Below, in pieces: positions 22,947-32,783 of a stretch of 64,000 bases of DNA; the stretch's first letter is position 1; every line of letters starts with the position of its first letter. Origin of the DNA: Acanthococcus lagerstroemiae (Eukaryota; Arthropoda; Insecta; Hemiptera; Eriococcidae); the NCBI GenBank assembly GCA_031841125.1, contig CM063113.1, positions 31,331,312 through 31,395,311 on the forward strand. The letters run 5' to 3'. The notes beneath the pieces are model-generated. The model was given only the letters and a program-made list of their open reading frames with translations. It had not been told where the DNA came from and ran no database searches. A program made the position numbers and the translations under genes.

Positions 22947-23715
22947 TTATTGCATCAGTGTGGGTGGGTTTCTGTAAATGTTGTGCTGTATTCTGTTGTC
23001 TTTTATTTGTATTGTAAGGTCACAGTAGTTGATGGTCTTGTTGTCTTTTTCCATTGTGAACTTTATGTTGTTGTTTATGCTATTTGTCTCCGTGAGGAAT
23101 TGGTCTAGTTGTCTATTTGTTCCTGTCCAGATGATTAATATGTCGTCTACGTATCTTGTCCATAGCCTTATGTTTTTCATGTTGGTATTTGCTGTTGTTT
23201 AGTAGATCATTTTCAAAGTTGTTCATGTATATTTCGACTAGAATGGATGACAGTGGTGACCCCATTGCTAGGCCTTCCGTTTGTTCGTAATATTTGTGGT
23301 TAAACTGGCAGTAATTTTGGTAAATGATTTCTTTTGTGATGTTTGCGTACGCAGTTCTTTCTGTGTTGTTTTTGTAGTTGTTCTTCGTCAGTATTGTTGT
23401 TAGTTCTTGTTTTGGTGTGCTCCCGAACATGTTTGTTACGTCCAGTGATACTAGTTTGTCGTTATTGTTTAGTGTTATTTTGTCCAGTTTGTCTTTTAGG
23501 TGTATTGGGTTTTTTATACTGTAATCTGTTCTAAAGTTGTACTGTTCTTTCATGAGTTTGGCTACTGTTTTTGCAAGTTTGTAGCTTGGTGATTGTATGC
23601 TGTTGATTAGTGGTCTTATTGGTCTGTCTTGATTGTGTAGTTTTATGAGTCCTTTTAATTGTGGTGCCCTTTCTTCCAGTTTCTTTTCGTTTATGTTGTT
23701 GTTTTTGTTTTTCAT
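22947..23715 (-). pseudogene. PLE reverse transcriptase, frameshifted
   Basis: The first frame (23715-23113) shows LKGLIKLHNQDRPIRPLIN, LVSLDVTNMFGSTP (first catalytic Asp in a LDVT.MF context) and EGLAMGSPLSSILVEIYM. The frame then shifts near 23150, and RYVDDILIIWTG supplies the catalytic YVDD box. After it come TMEKDNKTINYCDLTI and HNIYRNPPT, typical of PLE RTs. A further frameshift follows at about 22947. Confidence 0.88.
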
Positions 23716-23926
23716 TATGATCTTTAGTTCAGCTTGGTATCAACCGAACGCGCTGTGGACTACAGAAGAGGAGAAACTGTATTAGCCCACCCTACAAATG
23801 GAAGTTTTATGTCGGCCAACATACAAATTTTGAACCAATCCATCTCTGCGTTACATATGTCGACGTTAAATCCGATGTTACGCAGGTAATCGAGAATAAA
23901 ACCTTCTCTCTTGTACTTGGACGCTG

Positions 23927-24169
23927 TTGAGTGAGACAGAACCAAGCGACATTTATTGACAAAATGAGTTATTGGCATCGTTGGAAAGAGCGTAAAAAGT
24001 AGAATTGTTCCAAATTGGTCCCCCGATTCAAAAATGTGTACTCACGTTGAATAAACGTATCAGTAAACGCTATGTTATGTATAGTTTCTACATGGCTCTT
24101 GAACTTCGAGTCACGTTTTCTCAAAAAACAAATTTTGTCGCTTAGTTCTGTCTCGCTTATCAGCGTCCA
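23927..24169. mobile_element. MITE with GGACGCTGTT termini
   Basis: It starts GGACGCTGTTGAGTGAGACA and ends CTGTCTCGCTTATCAGCGTCC; the inverted termini extend over about 36 bp. It splits the left arm of the composite inverted repeat. A half copy (left terminus plus about 40 bp) is at 47187-47252, abutting the satellite array. Confidence 0.7.
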
Positions 24170-24262
24170 CATCCCATACTACAGAGCGATTAATCGAATG
24201 CGCGTTTGTAATTCCAACCACTTCTTCTTTGCATTGACTTCACCTTTCTTCCTAATGACAGC

Positions 24263-24604
24263 TGGGCCAGACTGATCTCCGTGTCGGCCTGCTCCGACTA
24301 CAAGGTCTCGGGAAGGTGACCTTCCAGGAAATTGGATTTCGGGAACTTGAACTTCGGGAAATCGGCCTTTCAGGAAATTGGCTTTCGGGAAAACGGTTTC
24401 GGGAATTTGCGTACAAAGATGATTACCGTACAAATTCCCGAAGTCGTTTTCTCGAAAACCAATTTCCCGAAAATCTTTTCCTTTGAAGTTCAAGTTCCCA
24501 AAAGCCATCTTCCCGAACCCTTTTTCCCGAAATCCAATTTTCCGGAAGGTCAACTTCCCGAGACCTTGTAGTCGGAGCAGGCCGACATGGAGATCAGTCT
24601 GGCC
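24263..24604. repeat. Foldback core with 15-bp tandem repeat
   Basis: GGCCAGACTGATCTCCGTGT at the left returns inverted at the right end; the near-perfect arms are about 60 bp. Inside, a 15-bp unit (TTTCGGGAAATTGG-like) is repeated about 8 times on one arm and inverted on the other. Translated on the minus strand it gives Phe at every fifth residue (GFREKGFGKMAFGNLNF). A small patch of the same unit is at 24905-24965. Confidence 0.75.
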
Positions 24605-24969
24605 GAACTATCATTTGGAAGAAAGGTGAAGGCATGTCCAAGGAAGAACTGGTTAGATTACAAACTTGCATTCGATTAGTCGCCCTAGAGTATGAGAAGT
24701 ACAAGAGAGAAGGTCATATTCTCAATTACCGTTGTAACATCGGATATAACGTCAACATCAGTTAAGAAGAGATGCAACATTGGTTAAAGATTTGTATGTT
24801 GGCCGATGGCCGACATTAAACTTTTTCAAGCAATCCAAACTTATTTACTCTCCCACCTCACACCCCCCCACCCAAAAAAAAACAACTAAAACAGGAACCC
24901 TGATTTGGGGAATTGGCTTTAGGGAAAATGAAATTCGAGAAAAAGATTTTCGGGAAATCGGGCCTGTTT

Positions 24970-25960
24970 GAATTCCGTTGACTTAAGATACTTCAGAACC
25001 TATTCAGAACTCGCTAATACTCTTGAAAACTTGTCCTCACTCGTTTAAGACTCATTAGCATTCTCTCAAACTAGTTTTACTTCCCTTAAGACCCTCCAAA
25101 CTGTGTGTACGACTCGTTAATCTAAACTCTTCCAGCTATAAGACTTTTGAGAATTTTTCTAGACATGTTCAAAACTCTTAAGTGCTGTTATTGTTTGAAA
25201 AAGCCCATGTAACACTTGGGAAGATATGTTGAAATCTCTTAAAGATGGTTTTAGACATTTTAAAGACTATCAGTTCTTCCGCAATTTGTTTCAGTCGCAT
25301 TAAATCTTACGAAGCTTTTTAACAGTTTCTGACATATTAAGACTCTTTAACATTACTTCCGACTTACTTACAACGCTTCTATACTTGTTCTATGGCTCTG
25401 TAAAACTCTTTTCGATTTGCGTGATTCTCACATCTCACTCACCATCTGCTTAAGCTGACGAATACAGAAATGTGATGTTCGGGGGAGTGTCTAAAGGCAC
25501 GGAGAAGAGGATCATTGGGACTCTTTACACTTTATTATGCTTTTGAAACGCCAGAACTCTCTTACAGACTGTTTAGAATTATTATTAAAACATCGTTATG
25601 CACTTGTTTAAGTTTTTAAGACTCTTCTAGACTTTATTCTGCCTTATTAACATTGCTGAAGACTGTTTCAAATTTGTTTAACAACTCTTTACGGACTTGC
25701 CCAGAAGCGCAAATAGAGCCCAGAACTGAGGGGGGGCCTAAGCCCTCTTATTATGAAGCAACACCACCTCCCCGCATCATTTCCTTTGGTAATTTTTCAG
25801 TGTTTGGGGGGCTAAGCCCCCAAGCCCCACCTATTTGCGCTTATGGACTTGCCCTAAATTCTTCAAGGTTTGCTGAAGACCTGCTGAGACTGTGCAAGAC
25901 TCTACGTTCCTTAGGCTTTCTCAGACGTTTCCAGTACGTCGCTAGAATGGTAGACCGTTG
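24970..25960. repeat. Degenerate AGACTCTT repeat field, second part
   Basis: It has the same word composition as 20.93-21.83 kb (GACTTGTT, AAGACTCTT, CTTAAGAC). It is interrupted by the hAT MITE at 25702-25845. Confidence 0.55.
25702..25845. mobile_element. 144-bp hAT-type MITE
   Basis: Termini CAGAAGCGCAAATAG and CTATTTGCGCTTATG. A perfect 8-bp target duplication GACTTGCC lies at 25694-25701 and 25846-25853. The interior has G-run and C-run halves (TGAGGGGGGGCC, GGGGGGCTAAGCCCCC). Confidence 0.9.
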
Positions 25961-26788
25961 TAAGTGATATTGAAATCGGGCAATGGAGTATGCTAAGCAA
26001 CATTTATACTCGGAACAGTTTCCATCTCTCTCCAATTGTACTAAAATATGACTTACGTAATTGCAGTAATCAACACGTTTGCATCTAACAAGTTGACTGA
26101 TGAGATTAATCTAAGCCGAATACCAATTTCACCATAAAATTATCGAAATTGATAGGAGCCGTACTTGTCGCTGAACATATTCTGTCACTGGATTGCAGTG
26201 TTGCTTACAATTGTCTGCCATTTCTGCGACGAGTCCTCTTTAAGAAACCACTGTCAGTTATTGATACCTTTGGGAAAATCATTAAAAAGTTTCTTTCTCT
26301 CCAAAACTTGAAACTTTCTCACTCATTCTTTCCTTTCTTTTCGCTTTTTTATGTTCTTCCTTAGTTGTTCCTCTTCCATTCCTCTTTCTTGCTTCTTTTT
26401 GTTTACTTCGTCGTACATCTTTTCGCACACACTTTTCCAACTAAGTTCTCGGGGTTTTAGTCGTTTCCAAGTCTTGGATGTAAATCCAACATGGTTTTGT
26501 TGATTTTTCATGGAACTATCTGAACAGTCCCAAGTCAGACAGGAAGTCATAATGAAGTGACATTCTCGAAGGCGTTTACCTTTACTCGTGTCTTGAACCA
26601 GTGGTGCTCCTTATTTTCCCAAATCTCAGTGCTAAGCAGAACATATAATTTCCTGCTCTTCTTGCCTCCCAATCTCCGTATTTGTCTCCGTTGTGATTGG
26701 TTCATTCTTCATTGTTAAACTTGTGTTTCTCACCCTGAGTTCTGAGAAGCGATCAACATTAATGACTTGACCATGTTTAATGTTACAG

Positions 26789-27093
26789 ATGTGAGTAATC
26801 GAGGCGACGATAAGCGAAAGAACGGCGCTGGCGGCCACGACTTGGTCGTCGGCACCAAACGGAGCTCATCCGAGAACTGGAGTCGCGGCGCGAACTCGTG
26901 TAAACGCAGCCGGCAAACGTCGCGGACAATCATCATTAGCGGCGCGGCGGGCAATGGGACAACGGGCAGCAATAAAAGGATGCACGAATCGGCAGCGGCG
27001 GCGGCGATGGCGGAAGCGGTTGCAGCGGCCAAACAAACAAATAGCGTTTTAATGAATTTACTCGTGAGCGGATGCGATTTAAACGCCGGATAC
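26789..27093 (+). CDS. sima: HIF-alpha (Sima) exon preceding the C-TAD
   Basis: Acceptor AATGTTACAG|AT, donor GGATAC|GTATGT. It enters in phase 1 (the split codon gives Asp) and leaves in phase 0. It encodes NRGDDKRKNGAGG, a basic stretch WSRGANSCKRSRQ that can serve as a nuclear localisation signal, then an isoleucine patch TSRTIII, an Ala-rich helix and SVLMNLLVSGCDLNAGY. The KR-rich stretch and SRTIII echo vertebrate HIF just before the C-TAD (WKR...KTIIL). The reading frame stays open past the donor to a TAG at 27199-27201, giving a possible alternative C-terminus. Confidence 0.88.
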
Positions 27094-27201
27094 GTATGTA
27101 TGAACAGTTCCGTCAACAAACGCTTTAATTCTTCCAGCACTGCCGATAGATATTCGTCTTCTTCTTTTTCGACTCCTCTGATATGCGTGTCGAGAAAGTA
27201 G
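27094..27201 (+). CDS. Possible read-through C-terminus of HIF-alpha
   Basis: If the donor at 27094 is not used, translation adds 35 residues (VCMNSSVNKRF...TPLICVSRK) and stops at 27199-27201. This would give a HIF-alpha without the C-TAD. The stretch is serine-rich and free of stops, but that is only 35 codons. An ATTAAA lies near 27453 in TTACATTAAAAAAATC and could serve as a poly-A signal. This is an alternative, not established. Confidence 0.3.
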   Translation, partial: VCMNSSVNKRFNSSSTADRYSSSSFSTPLICVSRK

Positions 27202-27899
27202 GACAAGTCTCTGGTTAGACTGTATCGTCATTATTCAGTTCGCCAGCAAGTTTTTCATCTCTGCTCGTTCGGCGGACACTCGATCAGCCCAGTTGATCAA
27301 AACATTCGTCTTTCGTTTTGTTCTCGTTTTGGATTTTCGCAGAAGTTTTCGTCGTCGGGTGTGTGTGTCGGTATCTCGTCGCGATCGAATCGCGTTAGAA
27401 CGTCGTTTTCGGACAGTAGTCGCGTTAAGTTTTTGTAGAATTTCTGGAGTTTACATTAAAAAAATCAAGTTACGTTGACGAGTTCCTTATTTAAGGGAGG
27501 GGAGTTGAAATTTTAGTCGAGTCCTGTGTCGGGCGGTGATAGGGCACTTATTTGAGCGGGATCCGGGAAATGGCTTGTTTAGTTTATCTAGTTAGAAGTG
27601 GATCAAGTCGTGTAATTTAGAATCGGGTACTAGGGCTACGCGGGGGTTAATTATGTATTACGGCAATCATCGCTTAACACTGCGATCGGTTATGAAGCTA
27701 TGTTACGAGTACCGGTGTCACCTTTTTGTTGTTCCAACGGGAGTTGACACGTACTCCCCATCCAAATACGATACACTACTGCTATTGACTGTGAAATAAG
27801 TACAAGTATTGAACTAGTTATGTTTTTAGTTGAGTCGTCGATAAGACGTCGAAAATTGGCTTGAAAATCTTTTTTGAATATTTCAGCCTTTGCCAACCG

Positions 27900-28030
27900 G
27901 CTACATGCAGGATGTCCCAGTTTTGAGGCACAAGTTGGCAGGATGTTGAAGTACACATCAAGAGGAAGAAAAAACTTCGTATACATGTATGGCATATTCT
28001 TAAAATTGAAGGGGCTGTAAAGCTCAAAAG
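27900..28030 (-). repeat. Dispersed CCCCTTCAATTTTAAGAATA family member
   Basis: On the minus strand ACAGCCCCTTCAATTTTAAG precedes a T/C-rich stretch, TGTACTTCAACATCCTGCC and a terminal GGGACATCCTG. It matches 30413-30540 and, reversed, 2805-2935. Confidence 0.45.
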
Positions 28031-28549
28031 TAGAAAGGAAGTGTATATTCCTTGAAATGTTGACCGTCAGATTTTTATTCAGAAAATTTCCCAAATCTGT
28101 TGTTATACCATCGTTATCACTGTCACTTATGTAAAAGAATACTACGGTTTTCTCCTTATCATTTAAACCCCCCGACCACCACCACTGGAACCGCTATCAC
28201 TTCCACAGTCTGTACGTGCTACTGTCTGTGTCTTATCTGACTGACTTTCTGCCTATCCCACTCTGTCCGGTAATTGTAGCTAGCTAGCTGTTTGCACAGA
28301 ATCCTCGAGTTTTTTCCAACAAAGAAGTGACAGTTGAGGCGGGGGAAATTTCTCTTAACCAATTTATAAAATGCATCTCGAGGAGAATCAATGGAGCAAC
28401 TAGCATTCAGCAGGTATAAACGAGATATTTGATTTCCCACATTTACATGACGAGATACCACTGGCAGACATGGGAATTGGTGGGTTCATCGCGTCCAAAT
28501 AGTACATTTCTTGTTGAATTCTGTCGTACATATCAAGCGTGAATCGAAT

Positions 28550-29475
28550 CAGAGTTGGGCGTTATTCGAATAATAATCATGAATAACAGTTCAATCGTTA
28601 TTCATTATTCGTAAACACGTAAAATTATTCATCAATCATTATTCAGTAAAATGAAGGTGTGAATAATGTTCGTCAATCATCGTTATTCGTTATTCATTGC
28701 GGACGCAGTAACACAACAAAAAATTTAGCGAGGATCAATGGCGTAACCAGGATTTTTCCAAAGGGGGCCGGGGGGCAGAATACGATTTTTAAGGGAGAAA
28801 AAGTCGAAAATTGAAGTACTTTTTAAAAATCGCCAATATTAGAGGACTATGTAAAAATATTGGGAGGGGGTTTTGTGTGTGTGTGGGGGTGAAAATATTT
28901 TGGGAAGGGGGAGGCTTGGGAAATTTTTTGGGAGGGGCGTAAAATATTTTTTGTTGGGAGGGGGTGTGAAAAATATATTTTTGGAATTTTTGGGGGGTAA
29001 AAAATTTTTTGATGGGAGGGGCTGACAAATACATATTTTTGGAATTTTTTTTTTGGGGGGGGGGGTAAAAATATTTTTGTTGGGAGGGGGTGTAAAGTAT
29101 ATATTTTTTGGGAATTATTTTTGGTGGGGGAATATTTTTCTCCCCAATCTTACTGGGGTAATTAGAAAGTGAATAAAGTTTTTCCGATTTTCTCAGGGGG
29201 GGGGCAATGACTGCGCCAGGGGAGGGCAACGCCCCCGACCCCACTTTGGCTACGAATCTGATTTCAGTATTCGCGTGATTGATGTTATTGAATACTGATT
29301 ACTGAATAATGAATGACTACTCGTTATTCATGCTCTTACAACTAACAAATAAACTATTCGTTATTCGTTATTCATGTGCTTATGAATAACGAATAAAATA
29401 TTCATTATTCATGAATAACGAATAAAGGTTGCGTATTCATTATTCAGTATTCGAATATTATTCTGCCCAACTCTG
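28550..29475. mobile_element. hAT-type element of 926 bp with nested G-rich repeat
   Basis: Termini CAGAGTTGGGC and GCCCAACTCTG. A perfect 8-bp target duplication AATCGAAT lies at 28542-28549 and 29476-29483. Subterminal regions are dense in TTATTCGTTATTCATGAATAACG, which folds on itself. Between about 28736 and 29260 a second unit is nested, starting CAATGGCGTAACCAGG and ending GGCTACGAATCTG. It contains the G-rich minisatellite. Confidence 0.9.
28855..29140. repeat. G-rich minisatellite (GGGAGGGG...AAAATATTTTT)
   Basis: Five to six imperfect units of roughly 55-60 bp alternate guanine runs (GGGAGGGGGTG, GGGGGGGGG) with A/T stretches such as TAAAAATATTTTTGTTGG. Several adjacent G-runs would allow G-quadruplex formation. 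Confidence 0.7.
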
Positions 29476-29636
29476 AATCGAATATAAGAAGTTTCTATTT
29501 TCAATGTATTTCGTGTTCATGTCTGTCGCGTGCAAAAATTTTCGAATCGCATGCTATTATATTTACCCCTTAATGAATTAGCAGAAAAGCCTTTAGAAAA
29601 ATATGTTCTTTTGCATATAAGATACCCAGGGGCGTA

Positions 29637-29791
29637 GCCTCGGGAGGGGTTGTCTTAACACTCCCCCCCCCCCCTAGCATCAGCCGAAAATGTGAAAAAA
29701 TCAAAATTTGTTCTGGTAATAGTAAGTATTACACCTGTAGTGTTGTAAAAGTGACCCCCCCCCCTTTATACCAAGTCTGGCTACACCACTG
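29637..29791. mobile_element. 155-bp hAT-type MITE (CAGGGGCGTAGCC)
   Basis: Termini CAGGGGCGTAGCC and GGCTACACCACTG. A perfect 8-bp target duplication AAGATACC lies at 29629-29636 and 29792-29799. Cytosine runs occur in the interior. Confidence 0.92.
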
Positions 29792-30412
29792 AAGATACCC
29801 TTCCTCTTGTCCACATCCCGTTCATCAATCATCAAGTAATTACGAATATGAGCAATATCTCCTGAGTGCATCTCCTATTGAAAAGAAGATTGGACTTCTT
29901 AGGTGGATACTTTGTTAGATCATCAAGTTTGAAATTGGATAAAAATTGTCTGAGTGTATCCAACTTAATTTTTCCTTTAAAATGATACCCATATCGTATT
30001 TGTATTTTAGCGCATTCATAGGAAATATGGGGGAGGTTATATAACGGTTATTTGTTTTCAAATTTCATGTTTGTTGGACACCCTAAATTTGTATAAATCA
30101 TCCTTCCTAGCTACTTTCTGCGTAGCCTAATGTGAGTGTTTAAGGAACGTCCTTTGTCGTCAGCATACCTGTACTTCCCGTTCGTGATCTTTTCTAAACC
30201 ACGTTGTTCATTGTCCTTTTTTCCCTTCAGTTGGTCAGGCAGGACACCCCGTTACATACATTTTTTAGTACTCGTGGTAAGAATCTTTCTTTTTCTATTC
30301 GATCAATCAGTACACGTGCTTTTTCTACAAACTCTCATTCTTTTAATTGAGAATGTCCTCGCTCGGGTTGGGACTAAACACTTCTTGTACATTTCCGAAA
30401 AACCAGCAAGCC

Positions 30413-30540
30413 ATATAGCCCCTTCAATTTTAGGAATAAACCATATGCATATCTGAAATTTTTTGTGTATCTTGACGTGTACTCTAACATCCTTCCAGCC
30501 TTCTCCTCGAAAATAGGAACACCTTGTACTGTAGGAAGAA
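30413..30540 (+). repeat. Dispersed CCCCTTCAATTTTAGGAATA family member
   Basis: ATAGCCCCTTCAATTTTAGG...GACGTGTACTCTAACATCCTTCC ends GGAACACCTTGTACTGTA. It is the same order of landmarks as in 28030-27900 read on the minus strand. Confidence 0.45.
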
Positions 30541-30850
30541 TGTCATCGGTCAGCTATTAGCTGCTGGGGTACTACGTTCTTATTGTGCCTGAAGACCTTC
30601 TCGTATGCCAGTCCCACGAATACTCCTGCCTCTTAACGGTTCCGCTATATTATTGCATTATTTCCATTGTTGTTGTGGGAAGGGGAGAGGGGGGGGGGTT
30701 AGGAACTCATACGAACGAGCTAATGAATGAATAAATCAAGTTTGTGGACTAACCATAAGCAACAGTATTCCCAAATCGTATCAATAATGAATCCATACAT
30801 TTGGAAATTCGAGGTAAAGTATGAACCAGGAACCTGTCAACGCTACTGAG

Positions 30851-31088
30851 CACCCGATGCGCAATCAGTTACCCGCGGAAAAGTTATCCTTTTGCAACCC
30901 TCGGGTTACCCTCAGATTACTCAGAAACCCTTCAGTTACCCGGGTAATTGGCGGGATACGGCGCAATCACTTACCCTATAGTTACCCATTTGTTACTCTC
31001 GGTTACCCTCAGATTACCCTGAAACGCGTAAGTTACCCTTGGTTCCCTTTAGTTACCTGGGTAACTTGTGGGATTTTGCGCATTGGGC
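30851..31088 (+). mobile_element. GTTACCC-rich dimeric repeat with inverted ends
   Basis: CCCGATGCGCAATC at the left pairs with GATTTTGCGCATTGGG at the right. The interior is a dimer of about 105 bp: CAATCA(G/C)TTACCC, then CTC.GGTTACCCTCAGATTAC, then AGTTACC.GGGTAA. It looks like a small non-autonomous element formed by duplication. Confidence 0.55.
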
Positions 31089-31317
31089 GGAAGTAACAAT
31101 GTTTCTCCTATTTCTTATTGTATTCTAACGTGTGCTTCAACACCCTAGTTTATTTTGTGTGTGAGTGTGGGGGGGGGAGGAGATTTGTTAGATTTACGCT
31201 AATTAAACCACTAATTTCTCATTATGAAATCCGATTGCTGATCGAGAGATAGGTCGCCCGAATTCTGGATATTCTAGAACCTGGTTCTACATAGCTCTTA
31301 TGTAACAATGACAGCCG

Positions 31318-31425
31318 TATTAGCTCATGCCTTGCGTGCTTTAAATCGCTGTAATGATGGAATGCTCGAGCAATTATTAGTGTGGCGAGCATGTGCTCAA
31401 AATGCCCGCGCATTCATTGAGCTAA
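31318..31425. repeat. Short foldback with ATTAGCTCA ends
   Basis: ATTAGCTCATGCCTTGCGTGC at the left and the complement of GCGCGCATTCATTGAGCTAAT at the right can pair imperfectly. An open frame crosses it on each strand, but that is a consequence of its low AT content. Confidence 0.4.
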
Positions 31426-32109
31426 TGTTATTAAACATTAGTGATGGGCAAGAACATGATCTTGGAACTATTGAAAAAGGTCATACTGTAAACCGGAGTT
31501 ACTTTGAAAGGTTTTCATAAGTTTTATGGGCTTATTTTTTGGGGAGAGGGGGTTCGGAAATCAGTCTTTTGGCTGTGGAGAGTACTGTGGGAGCTCTATT
31601 AGATGGCAAAAACGAGTCTAGGAAAGACTGATAGTTCGCAGTGTAGAAGCCTCCAAAGGGCCTTCCAAAATTACCCGGGATATGGAGCAACATTGAAAGG
31701 TCAGCCTTTCCTGCACAGTTGGCGAATTTTTTCCCCGTAAGTTGAAAGTGCAATCATTGAATATACTATATGCCAAAATTCAGCTTTCCTGGTCAATTAG
31801 AACACATCTTAGAGCAGCAATAGTGTTAAAAATGGAAAAATTATGCAAAATTAGCATGTATCTTCAAAGTTGGATCTATTGAAATGAAGGTTAAAGACAT
31901 AATGGGAGTGGCACACGTGGAACAAATCATTTGAAAGTTTATTCTCCGAATGTAAACAGAATATTTTAGGAGGCTTTCAATGTTACCCCATTTTGTAAAA
32001 TGATAAAATATTGGGAGAACTAATGACAAAAACCACAGTTCATTCACTATTTTTGGCAACAAAGTTTAAATAACTGAAATTTTAAACGAATTTTTTACTC
32101 TGTCTTTCG

Positions 32110-32783
32110 CAGTGTTTGGAACCGATTCAGTTTTTCGTTTTGATCGGTTTTGGGCTTTGTAGCTTCTATTTTGGTGGGTTTCGGTCCGGAACTTCCATTT
32201 AATTCGCCAATAAGTTTCGGTTTCGTTCATGAGACCGTTTTTAAATACTGAAAGTGTCTTATTTCGGTCTTCCATTCCTGGGCCGGTTTTGGTTATGGTC
32301 TTCACTTCACATAATGAATCGGTTTCAGTCGGGCTCAAAAAATCTTTCTCAAACCAAAATAAAAAACTATCATTTTTATAGTTAAATCAGCCATAATTTG
32401 AAACCAACCATATAAGGTGTAAACTGCATCATCGACTTACTTGGGAATTGGCAGGTTAATTATTCTTTTGATTGGTTCAAATATTCAGCTCTTTTACTAG
32501 GTACAACTATATGGAACAAACTGACCGATTGGGACCTTTTCATTTACCTAATTGGTTTATGGTCTTGACGCAGGCATCAACTTCCATTTCAATCGGTTTT
32601 GGTTTCAGTTAAACCTACATTTCAAACATTTGGTTTATGTTTTGGTTAATGACCAGTTGAATTTTAGATTTCAAGTCTTAAAATTTGGTCTTATGCATTT
32701 TAAAGGGTTTTGGTTTCGGTCTCATGAAACTGTTGAATTTGAATGGGTTCCGGATTCGATTTCGGTTCCGGTTCCAAACACTG
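32110..32783. mobile_element. hAT-type element (CAGTGTTTGGAACCG)
   Basis: Termini CAGTGTTTGGAACCGATT and GGTTCCAAACACTG. Flanking octamers GTCTTTCG and GTCTTTAC agree at 6 of 8. The interior is made of TTTCGGTTTTGGTTTCGG-like words running in opposite directions in the two halves. Confidence 0.75.

Larger units (their letters stand above)
21960..23745 (-). mobile_element. 5'-truncated Penelope-like element (PLE)
   Basis: On the minus strand a reverse transcriptase is followed by a GIY-YIG endonuclease, the order diagnostic of Penelope-like elements. The 5' part, including the N-terminus and the usual terminal repeats, is missing. The 3' region near 22030-22080 carries a GAGCGCTTTCGGCTG...GATGATGAC stem-like segment. 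It sits antisense in the HIF-alpha intron and is inactive (at least three frameshifts). Confidence 0.85.
23808..24832. mobile_element. Composite inverted repeat with duplicated coding fragment
   Basis: The left arm (about 23808-24262) and the right arm (about 24605-24832) are imperfect inverted copies. Both encode the same peptide: minus strand YKREGFILDYLRNIGFNVDI, FKICMLAD and KWLELQTRIRLIAL; plus strand YKREGHILNYRCNIGYNVNI, LKICMLAD and ELVRLQTCIRLVAL. The left arm is interrupted at the peptide junction by a MITE (23927-24169). The centre is a smaller foldback with a 15-bp repeat. The parental protein is not one I recognise. Confidence 0.7.
20704..26788 (+). other. sima: HIF-alpha intron (6.1 kb) carrying a Penelope-like element
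   Basis: GT at 20704, AG at 26787-26788. Contents in order are a degenerate CTT/AGACTT repeat field (20.93-21.83 kb), an antisense Penelope-like element, a composite inverted repeat (23.8-24.8 kb), more of the repeat field (24.97-25.96 kb), and a hAT MITE (25702-25845). The last 0.8 kb holds nothing recognisable except a minus-strand open frame (26323-26550) rich in Lys/Glu that I cannot assign. Confidence 0.8.

Noticed and set aside
22145..23534. Hydrophobic plus-strand frames that look like membrane proteins
   Set aside because: They are the antisense of the Penelope-like element; T-rich sequence translates into Phe, Val and Leu.
26730..27206. 158-codon minus-strand frame
   Set aside because: It is the antisense shadow of the HIF-alpha exon at 26789-27093.
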